A stretch of DNA of 64,000 nucleotides from MFD09286-c1 sp963701015. GTDB lineage: Bacteria > Bacteroidota > Bacteroidia > Bacteroidales > DTGW01. Below the pieces are notes generated by a model. That model was not told where the DNA came from and did no database searches. It saw nothing but the letters and a program-made list of their open reading frames with translations. Made by a program: the position numbers and the translations under genes. The stretch covers positions 1,116,001-1,180,000 of the forward strand of contig OY969556.1 in assembly GCA_963701015.1 (NCBI GenBank), read 5' to 3'. Positions 8,304 to 17,417 of this stretch are shown one piece after another. The first letter of the stretch is position 1. Each line of letters begins with the position of its first letter.

Positions 8304-10079
8304 ATGGGTTCAGGCGGTATGGTAGTTATGGATCAGGATAATTGCATGGTTGATGTTGCCCGGTATTTTTCTGAATTTAATTCAAATGAATCATGCGGTA
8401 AATGCACACCTTGTCGTGAAGGGCTTTCTCAGGCAAATTATCTTCTTACAAAAATTACCAAAGGTGAAGGAACTGAAAAGGATATTGAACTTCTTGAAAT
8501 ATTAAGCAGAACTATTAAAGATACGGCCATTTGTGGTTTGGGACAAACAGCACCGAACCCAATTCTTACAACCTTAAAATATTTTAGAAATGAATATGAA
8601 GAACATATTCATGAAAAGCGTTGTAGTGCTGGGGCATGTGACTCGTTGTATTTAGCTTTATGCGAAAATAGCTGTCCATTACATATGAATATTCCGGGTT
8701 ATATCGAATTAATAAAAGAAGACAGGCTTGAAGAAGCTTTTGAACTGACGTTGCGCGATAATCCACTTCCGGGGACCATTGGTCGTATTTGTCATTTTCA
8801 TTGCCAAATGCGATGCCGCAGGGATATGATTGACGAACCAGTTTCACAAGGTGAAATACACCGATATTTAGCAGATACATTGTATAAACATGGTAAAGAA
8901 AAAGAGATATACAAAAAATTAATCAATGAAAAACAACCCGACACTGGGAAGAAAATTGCAATTATTGGAGCTGGGCCTGCTGGTCTTACTGCTGCATTTT
9001 ATCTTATCCGTTTAGGTCATTCTGTAACGGTTTTTGATTCTTTGCCTGAAGCCGGCGGTGTGATCCGGTTTGGCATTCCACAGTACCGTTTGCCTAAAGC
9101 TGTGCTTTCTAAAGAAGTTGATTTTATTAAAAAGCTTGGTGTTAAATTTAATTTTAATACAACTATTGGAAAAGATATTTCACTAGGTGATCTTGAACAG
9201 CAATATAACGCTATTTATATTGCCATTGGGGCTTGGAAGGATATTGATTTAAAAATTCCGGGAACTGATGCCAAAGGAGTTATTATGGGTACAGAAATTC
9301 TGAAGGAATTAGCGCAGAATAAAAAAGTTAAGATAGGAAACAAGATAGTTGTAATTGGAGCAGGAAATGTTGCAATAGATGCAGCCAGAAGTATTTGGCG
9401 TCTTGGTAAGGATGTTACTGTGGTTTATCGTCGTGAAAAGGAAGATATGCCTGCTAACCGTGATGAAATTAAAGAAGCTGTTGCTGAGGGTATTCATTTT
9501 AAATTTCTTTCAGCTCCCGAATCTGTTATCAAGGATAAATCAGAAAATGTTAAAGGATTGAAATTAGCTCAAATGCTTTCAGGAAGTATTGATGAATCAG
9601 GTCGGAGAAAACCTGTTCCTTCAGGCAAATTTGAAGAATTAGCTTGTGATACTATAATATTAGCCATTGGTGAAAGGGTTAATTCTGAATTTATAAAAAA
9701 TACAGGAATTGCTATTCGAAATGATGGAAGGTTACAGGTTAATCCATTTTCCTTTGAAACAACCAGGCCTAAAATCTATGCTGGAGGTGATGCTGTTTCA
9801 GGTCCTTCAACTGCGGCAGAAGCAATGGGTTTAGCTAGAAAAGCAGCTGAAGCAATTGATTATGCTTTGACTAAAGAAAAGCGATTCGATGTACTATTCA
9901 AAAAATTCGATTATAAAAATATAGTTCCGGTTGATCCTAAAGTAATGCCTAAGAATACATCAAAAAAGATCAATTTAAAAGAAAGAGTTGGAAATTTTCA
10001 GGAAATTTCACTTGGTTATACTGGAGAACAGGCTCATAATGAAGTGAACCGTTGTTTGAGATGCGATATAAAATGTTAG
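8304..10079 (+). CDS. hydB: HydB-like subunit, C-terminal part: NuoF [4Fe-4S] domain fused to a GltD/NfnB-like FAD-NAD(P) flavoprotein
   Basis: Continuation of the preceding NuoF-like protein after the frameshift; homology runs without a break from about 8226, so the ATG at 8304 is internal. It begins with the end of NuoF, including the ESCGKCTPCREG [4Fe-4S] site. Instead of the usual short C-terminal ferredoxin it carries a complete GltD/NfnB-type module: a Cys-rich di-cluster domain (ENSCPLHMNIPGY, then GRICHFHCQMRCRR), an FAD site (IIGAGPAGLTAAFYL), an NAD(P)H site (VVIGAGNVAIDAARS followed by VVYRREKEDMPAN), the second FAD motif YAGGDAVSGPSTAAEAMG, and a Cys-rich tail (RCLRCDIKC). GltD and NfnB use NADP(H), so this subunit may handle both NADH and NADPH; that is inference. 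Confidence 0.9.
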   Translation: MGSGGMVVMDQDNCMVDVARYFSEFNSNESCGKCTPCREGLSQANYLLTKITKGEGTEKDIELLEILSRTIKDTAICGLGQTAPNPILTTLKYFRNEYEEHIHEKRCSAGACDSLYLALCENSCPLHMNIPGYIELIKEDRLEEAFELTLRDNPLPGTIGRICHFHCQMRCRRDMIDEPVSQGEIHRYLADTLYKHGKEKEIYKKLINEKQPDTGKKIAIIGAGPAGLTAAFYLIRLGHSVTVFDSLPEAGGVIRFGIPQYRLPKAVLSKEVDFIKKLGVKFNFNTTIGKDISLGDLEQQYNAIYIAIGAWKDIDLKIPGTDAKGVIMGTEILKELAQNKKVKIGNKIVVIGAGNVAIDAARSIWRLGKDVTVVYRREKEDMPANRDEIKEAVAEGIHFKFLSAPESVIKDKSENVKGLKLAQMLSGSIDESGRRKPVPSGKFEELACDTIILAIGERVNSEFIKNTGIAIRNDGRLQVNPFSFETTRPKIYAGGDAVSGPSTAAEAMGLARKAAEAIDYALTKEKRFDVLFKKFDYKNIVPVDPKVMPKNTSKKINLKERVGNFQEISLGYTGEQAHNEVNRCLRCDIKC

Positions 10080-10099
10080 TTATCTGTAATTGAGAAATT

Positions 10100-11857
10100 A
10101 TGAAGGTCACAATTAATGGAAATATATTTGATGTTGATGAAGGAACAACTATTATGGATGCCTGTAATAAGGTTGGCATAAAAGTTCCATCGCTTTGTTA
10201 TTTAAAGGACGTTTCAAGTAACGCATCATGTGGGGTTTGTATTGTTGAAGTTAAAGGTGCAAAGTCGCTTTTGCGTTCCTGCATAACTAAAGTAACCGAC
10301 GGAATGGAAATAACCACAAATAATGCAAGAGTTCAGGAAGCACGAAAAGTGAATGTTGAACTAATACTTGCTAACCATCCAACAGATTGTTTAATATGTG
10401 ACCGGAACAATAACTGTGAACTTCAAAGACTAAGTTTTGATTTAGATATTAAGGAAAAAAGGTTTACAAAAATTAGAACCAATAAAAATGCAATTGATTC
10501 AAGTTCTCCTTCAATAATAAGGAATGCCGAAAAGTGTATTTTGTGCGGACGTTGTGTGGCAGTTTGTAATGAAATGCAAACGGTTAAGGCAATTGATTTT
10601 TCAGGACGTGGAACTCATAGCCATATTGCAACTTTTATGGATTTGGGTTTAGGTAATGTTGCATGTATGAATTGTGGACAGTGTGTATTGGTTTGTCCAA
10701 CAGGTGCATTAACTGAAAAGAGCAATGTTCATGATGTTTGGTCGGCTATTCATAACCCCGATAAAATTGTCTTGGTTCAAACTGCTCCGGCTGTAAGGGT
10801 TGCAATAGGTGAAGATATGGGAATGCCCGACGGAAGTTTGGTTACAGGTAAAATGGTTGCTGCGCTTCGCAGGTTGGGATTTGATAAAATATTTGATACT
10901 CAATTTACTGCCGATTTAACTATTATTGAAGAGGGAAATGAACTAATACAACGTATTAAAAACAATGGTAAACTTCCCATGATTACCTCATGTTCGCCAG
11001 GATGGATAAAATTCATTGAATATTATTACCCCAATTCATTAAGCCATCTTTCAAGTTGCAAATCACCCCAACAAATGTTTGGGGCTATTGCAAAAACATT
11101 TTATGCTGAAAAATTTAATCTTGATCCACGAAATATAATTGTTGTTTCGGTTATGCCTTGCACAGCCAAAAAATTTGAGGCGCAACGTCCTGAAATGGAT
11201 GCAGCATTTAAGTATTGGCAAAAATCAATGAATTTAAAGGATAGCGAACATTTTTATGATGTTGATATTGCCATTACAACGCGTGAATTGGCAAGGATGT
11301 TTAAAGAATCAGGTATCGATTTTCAGAATTTACCTGAAGAAGATTTTGATAATTCGTTAGGAACATCAACTGGTGCCGGTGTAATTTTCGGAGCAACTGG
11401 TGGGGTTATGGAAGCAGCTTTACGAACTGCTTATGAGGTTTTTACCGGCAGGAACCTTCCAAAAATTGAATTTGAAATTGTTCGCGGAATGGAAGGTATT
11501 AAATCGGCTGATATTGATTTGAACGGAACAAAAATAAAGGTTGCAGTTGCTCATACATTAAAAAATGCCCGAATATTGCTTGATGAAATAGAGGAAGGTA
11601 AATCACCATACACTTTTATTGAAGTAATGACATGTCCTGGCGGTTGCTTGGGTGGTGGAGGCCAACCAATTCCAACAAATGCTGAAATTCGTTTAAAACG
11701 TGCAAATTCTCTATATCAGGAAGATAAGAACAAAGCAATTCGTAAATCACATGATAATCCTGCTATACAGAATTTATATGTCGATTTTTTGAAAAAACCA
11801 TTGGGTGAAAAATCGCATCAGTTATTACATACACATTATGTAAAGCGGCCAAACTAA
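10100..11857 (+). CDS. hydA: [FeFe] hydrogenase catalytic subunit HydA with complex-I-like FeS domains
   Basis: Catalytic subunit of a trimeric, putatively electron-bifurcating hydrogenase. In order: a plant-type [2Fe-2S] domain (Cys33, 44, 47, 61), a His-ligated [4Fe-4S] site (His93, Cys97, 100, 106, in the NuoG style), two [4Fe-4S] ferredoxin motifs (Cys146/149/152/156 and Cys189/192/195/199), then the H-cluster domain with L1 TSCSPGW (296-302), L2 MPCTAKKFE (352-360) and L3 TCPGGCLGGGGQP (511-523). L1 has Ser in place of the second Cys of the textbook TSCCPxW. The 585-residue length fits this type. It is the last gene of the operon, 20 bases after the NuoF-GltD gene. The maturases HydE, HydF and HydG are not in this window. 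Confidence 0.94.
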   Translation: MKVTINGNIFDVDEGTTIMDACNKVGIKVPSLCYLKDVSSNASCGVCIVEVKGAKSLLRSCITKVTDGMEITTNNARVQEARKVNVELILANHPTDCLICDRNNNCELQRLSFDLDIKEKRFTKIRTNKNAIDSSSPSIIRNAEKCILCGRCVAVCNEMQTVKAIDFSGRGTHSHIATFMDLGLGNVACMNCGQCVLVCPTGALTEKSNVHDVWSAIHNPDKIVLVQTAPAVRVAIGEDMGMPDGSLVTGKMVAALRRLGFDKIFDTQFTADLTIIEEGNELIQRIKNNGKLPMITSCSPGWIKFIEYYYPNSLSHLSSCKSPQQMFGAIAKTFYAEKFNLDPRNIIVVSVMPCTAKKFEAQRPEMDAAFKYWQKSMNLKDSEHFYDVDIAITTRELARMFKESGIDFQNLPEEDFDNSLGTSTGAGVIFGATGGVMEAALRTAYEVFTGRNLPKIEFEIVRGMEGIKSADIDLNGTKIKVAVAHTLKNARILLDEIEEGKSPYTFIEVMTCPGGCLGGGGQPIPTNAEIRLKRANSLYQEDKNKAIRKSHDNPAIQNLYVDFLKKPLGEKSHQLLHTHYVKRPN

Positions 11858-11915
11858 ATTAGTCTTTCAGTTCACTTTTTTTCATATTTTATTTTCATTT
11901 ATCTTTATTAAATAT

Positions 11916-12602
11916 TTGATGATTATTAAAACAGGAGAAATGAAAATAAATGTAATTATTACTGGTGCTACAGGAATGGTTGGAGAAGGAGTTTTGCACG
12001 AATGTATTCTTCACCCCGAAATAGATCATATATTATTAATAAACAGGAAGCCTTGTGGAGTTATTCATCCTAAAGTTGAAGAAATTATTCACAATAATTT
12101 TTTTGATTTATCTGCCATTGAAGAAAAATTGTCAAATTACCAGGCTTGTTTCTTTTGTTTAGGTGTAACGTCAATAAATAAAAAAGAACCGGAATATTTT
12201 AAATTAACATATACTTTAACATTGCATGTTGCTGAAACGCTATTAAAACATAACAAAGATTTGACATTCTGTTATATCTCGGGAACCGCTACTGATAGCA
12301 CTGAGAAAGGTAGCATTATGTGGGCAAGGGTTAAAGGCAAAACCGAGAATGATTTAATGAAATTAAATTTTAAGAGTGTTTATGTATTCAGGCCCGGATA
12401 TATAAATCCGACAAAAGGCCTGAAAAATTCACATGCTTTTTATGCTCCATTTTCAATTATATATCCGGTTTTAAAATTTTTATTTCCAAAATATACTTCT
12501 ACATTAAAAGAAGTTGCCTTAGCTATGATAAATTCAGCATTAAAAGGCTATGAGAAAAATATTCTTGAGATTCAGGATATTAATAAACTTGCTAAAATAT
12601 AA
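11916..12602 (+). CDS. NAD(P)-binding Rossmann-fold epimerase/SDR-like protein
   Basis: A 228-residue (or 220-residue) Rossmann-fold protein. The glycine motif TGATGMVGEG stands at residues 15-24, and the later CYISGTAT and KGKTEND segments match atypical short-chain dehydrogenase/NAD-dependent epimerase proteins that lack the canonical YxxxK. Either the ATG at 11916 or the one at 11940 could be used; the second starts directly at MKINVIITGATG, as relatives usually do, and is preferred on that ground. The substrate is unknown. It stands 58 bases after hydA but has no obvious hydrogenase role, and it converges with the solute-binding protein gene. Confidence 0.8.
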   Translation: MMIIKTGEMKINVIITGATGMVGEGVLHECILHPEIDHILLINRKPCGVIHPKVEEIIHNNFFDLSAIEEKLSNYQACFFCLGVTSINKKEPEYFKLTYTLTLHVAETLLKHNKDLTFCYISGTATDSTEKGSIMWARVKGKTENDLMKLNFKSVYVFRPGYINPTKGLKNSHAFYAPFSIIYPVLKFLFPKYTSTLKEVALAMINSALKGYEKNILEIQDINKLAKI

Positions 12603-12605
12603 TTT

Positions 12606-13985
12606 TTATTGTCTATAGTTTCTAAGCTGTTTCCGAATATCAGCCATTGCTTCATCAGCGGTCATTACTCCGGTTGCAACATCAATTATATGAACATTTA
12701 CATTCTTTTTACTTATACCTACAACTATATTATCATAATCTAAATAGTTAAAAGATAATTTATGGGCACCATATTTTTTATTAATAGTATATGTAAAGTC
12801 TTCAAACTGATCTTGTCCAAATGAAACAGAAGTTATATTTCCTTTTATACCTGTAGGACACTTAGTGTATCTTGTCCATTTTTCAGCAATGTCAGGAGTA
12901 TTCATATATAACATAAATTTTATTGCTTCATCTTTGTGCGGAGCATTTTTTGGAACAGCCCACATAATACTATATCCACCAAAATAGGTATCGTTTGGTT
13001 TAAAAACGGGCAATTCGGCAGGCACCATATCATTAACTTTAACTTTATCTACTTTTTCCCAATAGTTATACATCCACGATGCATTTACATAAAATAAACA
13101 TTTTTCATTTAATGGGAAATCAACGGTTTTTTCAAATACGTTTTGTTTACGTGTTTTAGAATAGGTATTATTTTGAGCAAGTACTTCCAATGCTTTTAAA
13201 GTTTTATAAAAAGCATTTAGTTTTTTATCGTCATATGAATCTTTTAAAAAATCTTTTAAATCACCGAGTTCTGAAATAAAAAGCCTAAGGGCTAATACGT
13301 TTATTGTAGTCCAATCGCCATTATCGTGTATTGGAACAATTGTTGTATTTTGACTTTTGTTATAATTGTTCAATGCTTTAATGTATCCAACTAAATCATC
13401 AAATGTCATACCGAATTGTTTGATGGTAATTCCTATTTTCTGGGCTAAGTCTTTATTATACCAAATGGCATAATTATAACCTTCCAAATATGGACCGGGA
13501 ATAATACCTCCCCATTTTACTTTTGCTGAATCGCTAACCAATTCGGGTAAAGTATTGTTGATAAATTCAGGAAATTGGCTAAAATCAACCAAATACTTTT
13601 TTGCCCAATCGGGATCATGCATTACAATTCCTATTTTAACAACAGCATCATTAATTCGTAAAATGTCGAATGTTGGATGTTCCGATAATAGTTGACTTTT
13701 TACAAAATCTTCTTCAGAGTTTACTTTTTCTCTAGAATAATAAACTTCTTCTGGAAATTTAAGGTTGACTTTACAATTCTGATTTCTAAATTCAAATTCA
13801 TTGGCCATTTCTCTAACCAAATTTTCTCTTTTACCTTGGTATAACCAATGCCCAATAATATTTAATTCTTCAGTAGGTTGATGATTCGAAACAATTTTAA
13901 CATCCTTATTCATATCAGTTTTATTAACTCCTGATGAACAGCCTGCTAAAAAAAACATGAAAATTATGAGTGATTTTTGTATCAT
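12606..13985 (-). CDS. Extracellular solute-binding lipoprotein, sugar ABC-transporter type (family 1)
   Basis: A 459-residue periplasmic binding lipoprotein: signal sequence with lipobox FLAGC (Cys16). The mature part has the layout of family 1 carbohydrate-binding proteins (MalE/UgpB-like), with WYNKDLAQKIGI near the first lobe, GGYSIMWAVPKNAPHKDEAIKFMLYM in the second lobe (as short segments), and a C-terminal helical end. These proteins normally deliver sugars to an ABC permease. No permease or ATPase gene lies nearby, so it is an orphan here. Sugar specificity cannot be told. Confidence 0.85.
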   Translation of the reverse strand: MIQKSLIIFMFFLAGCSSGVNKTDMNKDVKIVSNHQPTEELNIIGHWLYQGKRENLVREMANEFEFRNQNCKVNLKFPEEVYYSREKVNSEEDFVKSQLLSEHPTFDILRINDAVVKIGIVMHDPDWAKKYLVDFSQFPEFINNTLPELVSDSAKVKWGGIIPGPYLEGYNYAIWYNKDLAQKIGITIKQFGMTFDDLVGYIKALNNYNKSQNTTIVPIHDNGDWTTINVLALRLFISELGDLKDFLKDSYDDKKLNAFYKTLKALEVLAQNNTYSKTRKQNVFEKTVDFPLNEKCLFYVNASWMYNYWEKVDKVKVNDMVPAELPVFKPNDTYFGGYSIMWAVPKNAPHKDEAIKFMLYMNTPDIAEKWTRYTKCPTGIKGNITSVSFGQDQFEDFTYTINKKYGAHKLSFNYLDYDNIVVGISKKNVNVHIIDVATGVMTADEAMADIRKQLRNYRQ

Positions 13986-14368
13986 AGCTTTAAATATCTA
14001 TATTTAAATTTAATAAAATTATTAATAATTCATTTATTTTAATTCCAAATACTGATTTTCTTGAAAAGAACTATTTAAAATATAACGTATAATGAATTAT
14101 GGTCTAATGAATCTTAAATTAGAATTTTTATTAAAAAATTAGTTTCTAAATTTACAGTTAACTAAATAATATTTGCTATCATTCATGTTACAATTTATAG
14201 CAAAATTCTATCATTAAAATATATAACTTATTGAACTTATTTGATTTTAAATGTAATAAACTTAAGTCTTGAACGTTAAATTTTAAAATAAAATAATTCT
14301 TACCAGAATAAAATCCAATAAGAATTATTTAAATAATAGATTTATACTTTAAGTATTATAATTAATGT
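13986..14368. other. AT-rich intergenic region between the aldolase and the solute-binding protein
   Basis: 383 bases with no credible gene. The only clear structure is a hairpin at 14291-14330, close to the end of the aldolase gene. The rest should include the promoter of the solute-binding protein gene; I see no convincing consensus box. Confidence 0.6.
14291..14330 (-). terminator. Probable terminator hairpin after the aldolase gene
   Basis: The arms AAATAATTCTTA (14291-14302) and TAAGAATTATTT (14319-14330) pair perfectly over 12 bp with a 16-base loop. On the minus strand it lies about 40 bases after the aldolase stop and is followed by a T-rich stretch. It is AT-rich, so it is a moderate rather than strong candidate. 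Confidence 0.45.
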
Positions 14369-15442
14369 TTAAGCAATTGTGATATCATTTAATAGATAAA
14401 CATCCTGAATGAGTTGCAATAACTGAACTCCTTCATCGAATGGACGTTGAAAAGCTTTACGGCCTGATATTAATCCACAACCACCGGCTCGTTTATTTAT
14501 AACGGCTGTTTCTACAGCTTCGGCAAAATCAGAGGCTCCTTTTGATTCTCCACCTGAGTTGATTAAGCCAATTTTGCCTGCATAACAGTTGATAACCTGG
14601 TATCGGCATAAATCAATTGGATGGTCAGATGAAAGTTTATCGTACATAGCAGGATCTGTTTTTCCGAATTTTATTGCTTTAAATCCGCCGTTTGTATTGG
14701 GCAACTTTTGTTTAATAATATCAGCCTTAATTGTAACGCCTAAGTGATTAGCTTGACCAGTTAAGTCTGCTGCGGTATGGAAATCTTCCTTTTCGGTTTT
14801 AAAGCTATTGTTTCGGGTATAACACCATAAAATAGTTGCCATTCCTAATCGGTGAGCTTCTTCAAAAGCTGAAGCAACTTCAATAATCTGGCGGTCTGAT
14901 TCTTCCGAACCGAAATAAATTGTAGCTCCTATAGCTGTAGCTCCAAGATTCCAGGCTTCTTCAACCGATCCGAACATAATTTGATCATATTTTGTAGGAT
15001 AGGTAAGCAATTCATTATGGTTTATTTTAACTACAAATGGAATTTTGTGTGCATATTTTCTCGACATCAAAGCAAGACCTCCAAATGTTGTTGCTACAGC
15101 ATTACAACCACCTTCGATTGCCAATTTTATAATATTTTCCGGATCGAAATAAATTGGGTTCGGGCCAAAAGAACTTCCGGCGGTATGTTCAATTCCCTGG
15201 TCAACCGGTAAAATGGATAAATATCCGGTTTTGCCTAAACGTCCATGATTATATATTGATGCAAGGTTTTTTAAAACCTGGGCACTTCTGTCACTATTAA
15301 TAAATACTTCATCGATATGATTTGGACCGGTATGGTGTATATCTTTATTTAATACTGTTTTTGAAGTATGAAGCAATAAATTATCAGCTTCATTGCCTAA
15401 ATATTTTTTAATTTGTTCAATTGAATGTTTTGCGGTTCCCAT
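14369..15442 (-). CDS. fbaB: Class I fructose-bisphosphate aldolase (DhnA/FbaB type)
   Basis: Cleaves fructose-1,6-bisphosphate to the triose phosphates through a Schiff base, in glycolysis/gluconeogenesis. The 357-residue protein shows the DhnA/FbaB pattern: YLSILPVDQGIEHTAG near the N terminus, GGCNAVATTFGGL, PFVVKINHNELL, a conserved KADIIKQKLP and a C-terminal INSGGESKG plus GGCGLISGRKAFQRP phosphate-binding end. It is a stand-alone gene divergent from the DUF885 gene. With the PFK and glucokinase genes elsewhere in the window it covers several upper glycolysis steps. Confidence 0.92.
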   Translation of the reverse strand: MGTAKHSIEQIKKYLGNEADNLLLHTSKTVLNKDIHHTGPNHIDEVFINSDRSAQVLKNLASIYNHGRLGKTGYLSILPVDQGIEHTAGSSFGPNPIYFDPENIIKLAIEGGCNAVATTFGGLALMSRKYAHKIPFVVKINHNELLTYPTKYDQIMFGSVEEAWNLGATAIGATIYFGSEESDRQIIEVASAFEEAHRLGMATILWCYTRNNSFKTEKEDFHTAADLTGQANHLGVTIKADIIKQKLPNTNGGFKAIKFGKTDPAMYDKLSSDHPIDLCRYQVINCYAGKIGLINSGGESKGASDFAEAVETAVINKRAGGCGLISGRKAFQRPFDEGVQLLQLIQDVYLLNDITIA

Positions 15443-15554
15443 ATTTTTAATTTAATTAATTTAAACATCATTGAAGAAACATAATAGTGTTAATAATGTT
15501 CTTACATTTTTTATAAAGTATGCTAATTTAATGAATTCATATAATAAATCCTTT

Positions 15555-15562
15555 TAATTTTG
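15555..15562 (+). promoter_or_regulatory. Possible -7 box for the DUF885 gene
   Basis: TAATTTTG fits TAnnTTTG and stands 19 bases before the ATG, similar to the arrangement in front of htrA. No clear TTG is present at the -33 position, so this is tentative. Confidence 0.35.
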
Positions 15563-15581
15563 ATGTTTTAAAAATAGTAAA

Positions 15582-17354
15582 ATGAGAAAGCTATTCATAA
15601 TATTATTGGTAATTCCAATATTTAGTTGTAAAACAAATTTCAAACAGAACGGAATGGAATCGAATGTGTATAAATTATGTGAAAATTATTACGAAGAACG
15701 GATTCAGCTTTACCCAATTGACGCGACAATGCAAGGGGATAACCGGTTTAATGATAAAATGCCCAATGAATTGACCGATAAATTTCATAATGATGTTGTT
15801 GCCTTTTATACAAAATTTTTAAAACAAGCTAAAGAATTAGAAAATAGTAAACTTTCGCAAGATGATCAAATGAACCTTAGTTTACTTGAAGATGAAATTT
15901 CAATCAATTTGGAAGCGTTGAAAGTATTTGATAATTATACACCAATCAACCAGTTTGGTTCGTTGCCGCTTACATTTGCCCAAATGGGTTCCGGTAAAAG
16001 TTTTCAACCTTTTAACACAGTAAAAGATTATACCGATTTTTTGAAACGTATTGATGCTTTTACTGAATGGACAGATACTGCAATTGTAAAAATGAAACAA
16101 GGAATGAAGGTTGGAATTGTTCAGCCTAAGGTACTAATGATGAAAGTTCTTCCACAATTGAACGATATGATTGTTAGCGATTACACCAAGAGTATATTTT
16201 ATACACCAATTGAAAACTTGCCAAAAAGTTTTTCTCAAGAATCAAGAGATTCGATTAAAGGATTATATATTGAAGCTATTAAAAATAAAATAATTCCGTC
16301 ATTTCAAAAATTATATGCATTTATTAAAAATGAATATATTCCTGCGTGCCGAAATACATCAGGTTTATACAGGACTCCCAACGGCAAGGAAAAATACCAG
16401 TTTGCTATTAAATATTTTACCAATACTGATTTCACTCCCGATTCAATATTCAATATAGGGTTATCGGAAGTAAAACGAATTAGAGCTGAAATGGAAGCTG
16501 TTAAAAATCAGATAGGATTTAAAGGTAGTTTAAAAGAATTTTTCACCTATACGGCCAATGATGAAAAATTTAAACCTTTTAAAACAGCTGACGAAGTTTT
16601 AAAACATTACCAGGAAATATATAAAACGATGCAACCGCAGCTTAAAAAGGAATTTAATTTAGTTCCTAAATCAAAATTTGAGATAAGGGAAACTGAAAAG
16701 TTTCGCGAAGCATCAGCCAGTGCTGAATATATGCCTGGTTCAGCTGATGGATCTCGTCCAGGTATTTTCTATGTTCCAATTCCTGATCCAAAAAATTTCA
16801 ATGATATAGGAATGGAATCGATATTTTTACATGAAGCTATCCCAGGACATCATTACCAAATTTCCATTCAACAAGAGAAAACAGATTTACCTAGATTCAG
16901 AAAATTTGGTTGGAATGGAGCTTTTGGTGAAGGTTGGGCATTATATTGCGAAGGATTAGGAAAAGAATTAGGCTTATATACCGATCCATATCAGTATTTT
17001 GGCAGGTTAACCAATGAAATGCACCGGGCAGTGCGATTGGTTGTAGATGCAGGTATGCATGCAAGAGGTTGGACTCGTGAACAAGCTTTAGAATATACGT
17101 ACGAAAATGAATCAATTGGCGAGGCTGATGCTGTTGCTGAAATTGAGCGTTATATGGCATGGCCTGGTCAGGCTTTGTCCTATAAAATTGGAGAAATGAA
17201 AATATTATCCTTAAGAAAAAAGGCAGAGAAAGAACTCGGGAATAAATTCAGTATTTCAAAATTTCATGACGAAGTATTAAGCGACGGTACTTTACCTTTA
17301 GATATTTTGGAAAAGAAAATTGATAATTGGATTAATGAAGAAAATATGAATTAA
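15582..17354 (+). CDS. DUF885-family lipoprotein, putative metal-dependent peptidase
   Basis: A 590-residue protein with a short lipoprotein signal ending in PIFSC (Cys16). The DUF885 family is predicted to be zinc peptidase-like. The signature HEAIPGHHYQ stands near residue 417, followed about 30 residues later by EGWALYCEGLGKELG, together giving an HExxxxH plus downstream Glu arrangement. Length and motif order match the family. It is followed by a GH2 gene 63 bases on, with no evident functional tie. A periplasmic or surface peptidase role is family inference. Confidence 0.85.
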   Translation: MRKLFIILLVIPIFSCKTNFKQNGMESNVYKLCENYYEERIQLYPIDATMQGDNRFNDKMPNELTDKFHNDVVAFYTKFLKQAKELENSKLSQDDQMNLSLLEDEISINLEALKVFDNYTPINQFGSLPLTFAQMGSGKSFQPFNTVKDYTDFLKRIDAFTEWTDTAIVKMKQGMKVGIVQPKVLMMKVLPQLNDMIVSDYTKSIFYTPIENLPKSFSQESRDSIKGLYIEAIKNKIIPSFQKLYAFIKNEYIPACRNTSGLYRTPNGKEKYQFAIKYFTNTDFTPDSIFNIGLSEVKRIRAEMEAVKNQIGFKGSLKEFFTYTANDEKFKPFKTADEVLKHYQEIYKTMQPQLKKEFNLVPKSKFEIRETEKFREASASAEYMPGSADGSRPGIFYVPIPDPKNFNDIGMESIFLHEAIPGHHYQISIQQEKTDLPRFRKFGWNGAFGEGWALYCEGLGKELGLYTDPYQYFGRLTNEMHRAVRLVVDAGMHARGWTREQALEYTYENESIGEADAVAEIERYMAWPGQALSYKIGEMKILSLRKKAEKELGNKFSISKFHDEVLSDGTLPLDILEKKIDNWINEENMN

Positions 17355-17417
17355 ATTATTCAATATATTCAAGAAATTATTTTATTCAATTCAATATTTA
17401 GCACAAAATTAAATTCA

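Noticed and set aside
6425..11857. Complex I (nuoEFG) operon
   Set aside because: The third gene has a full H-cluster domain with L1, L2 and L3 motifs, and no membrane nuo subunits follow, so it is a hydrogenase.
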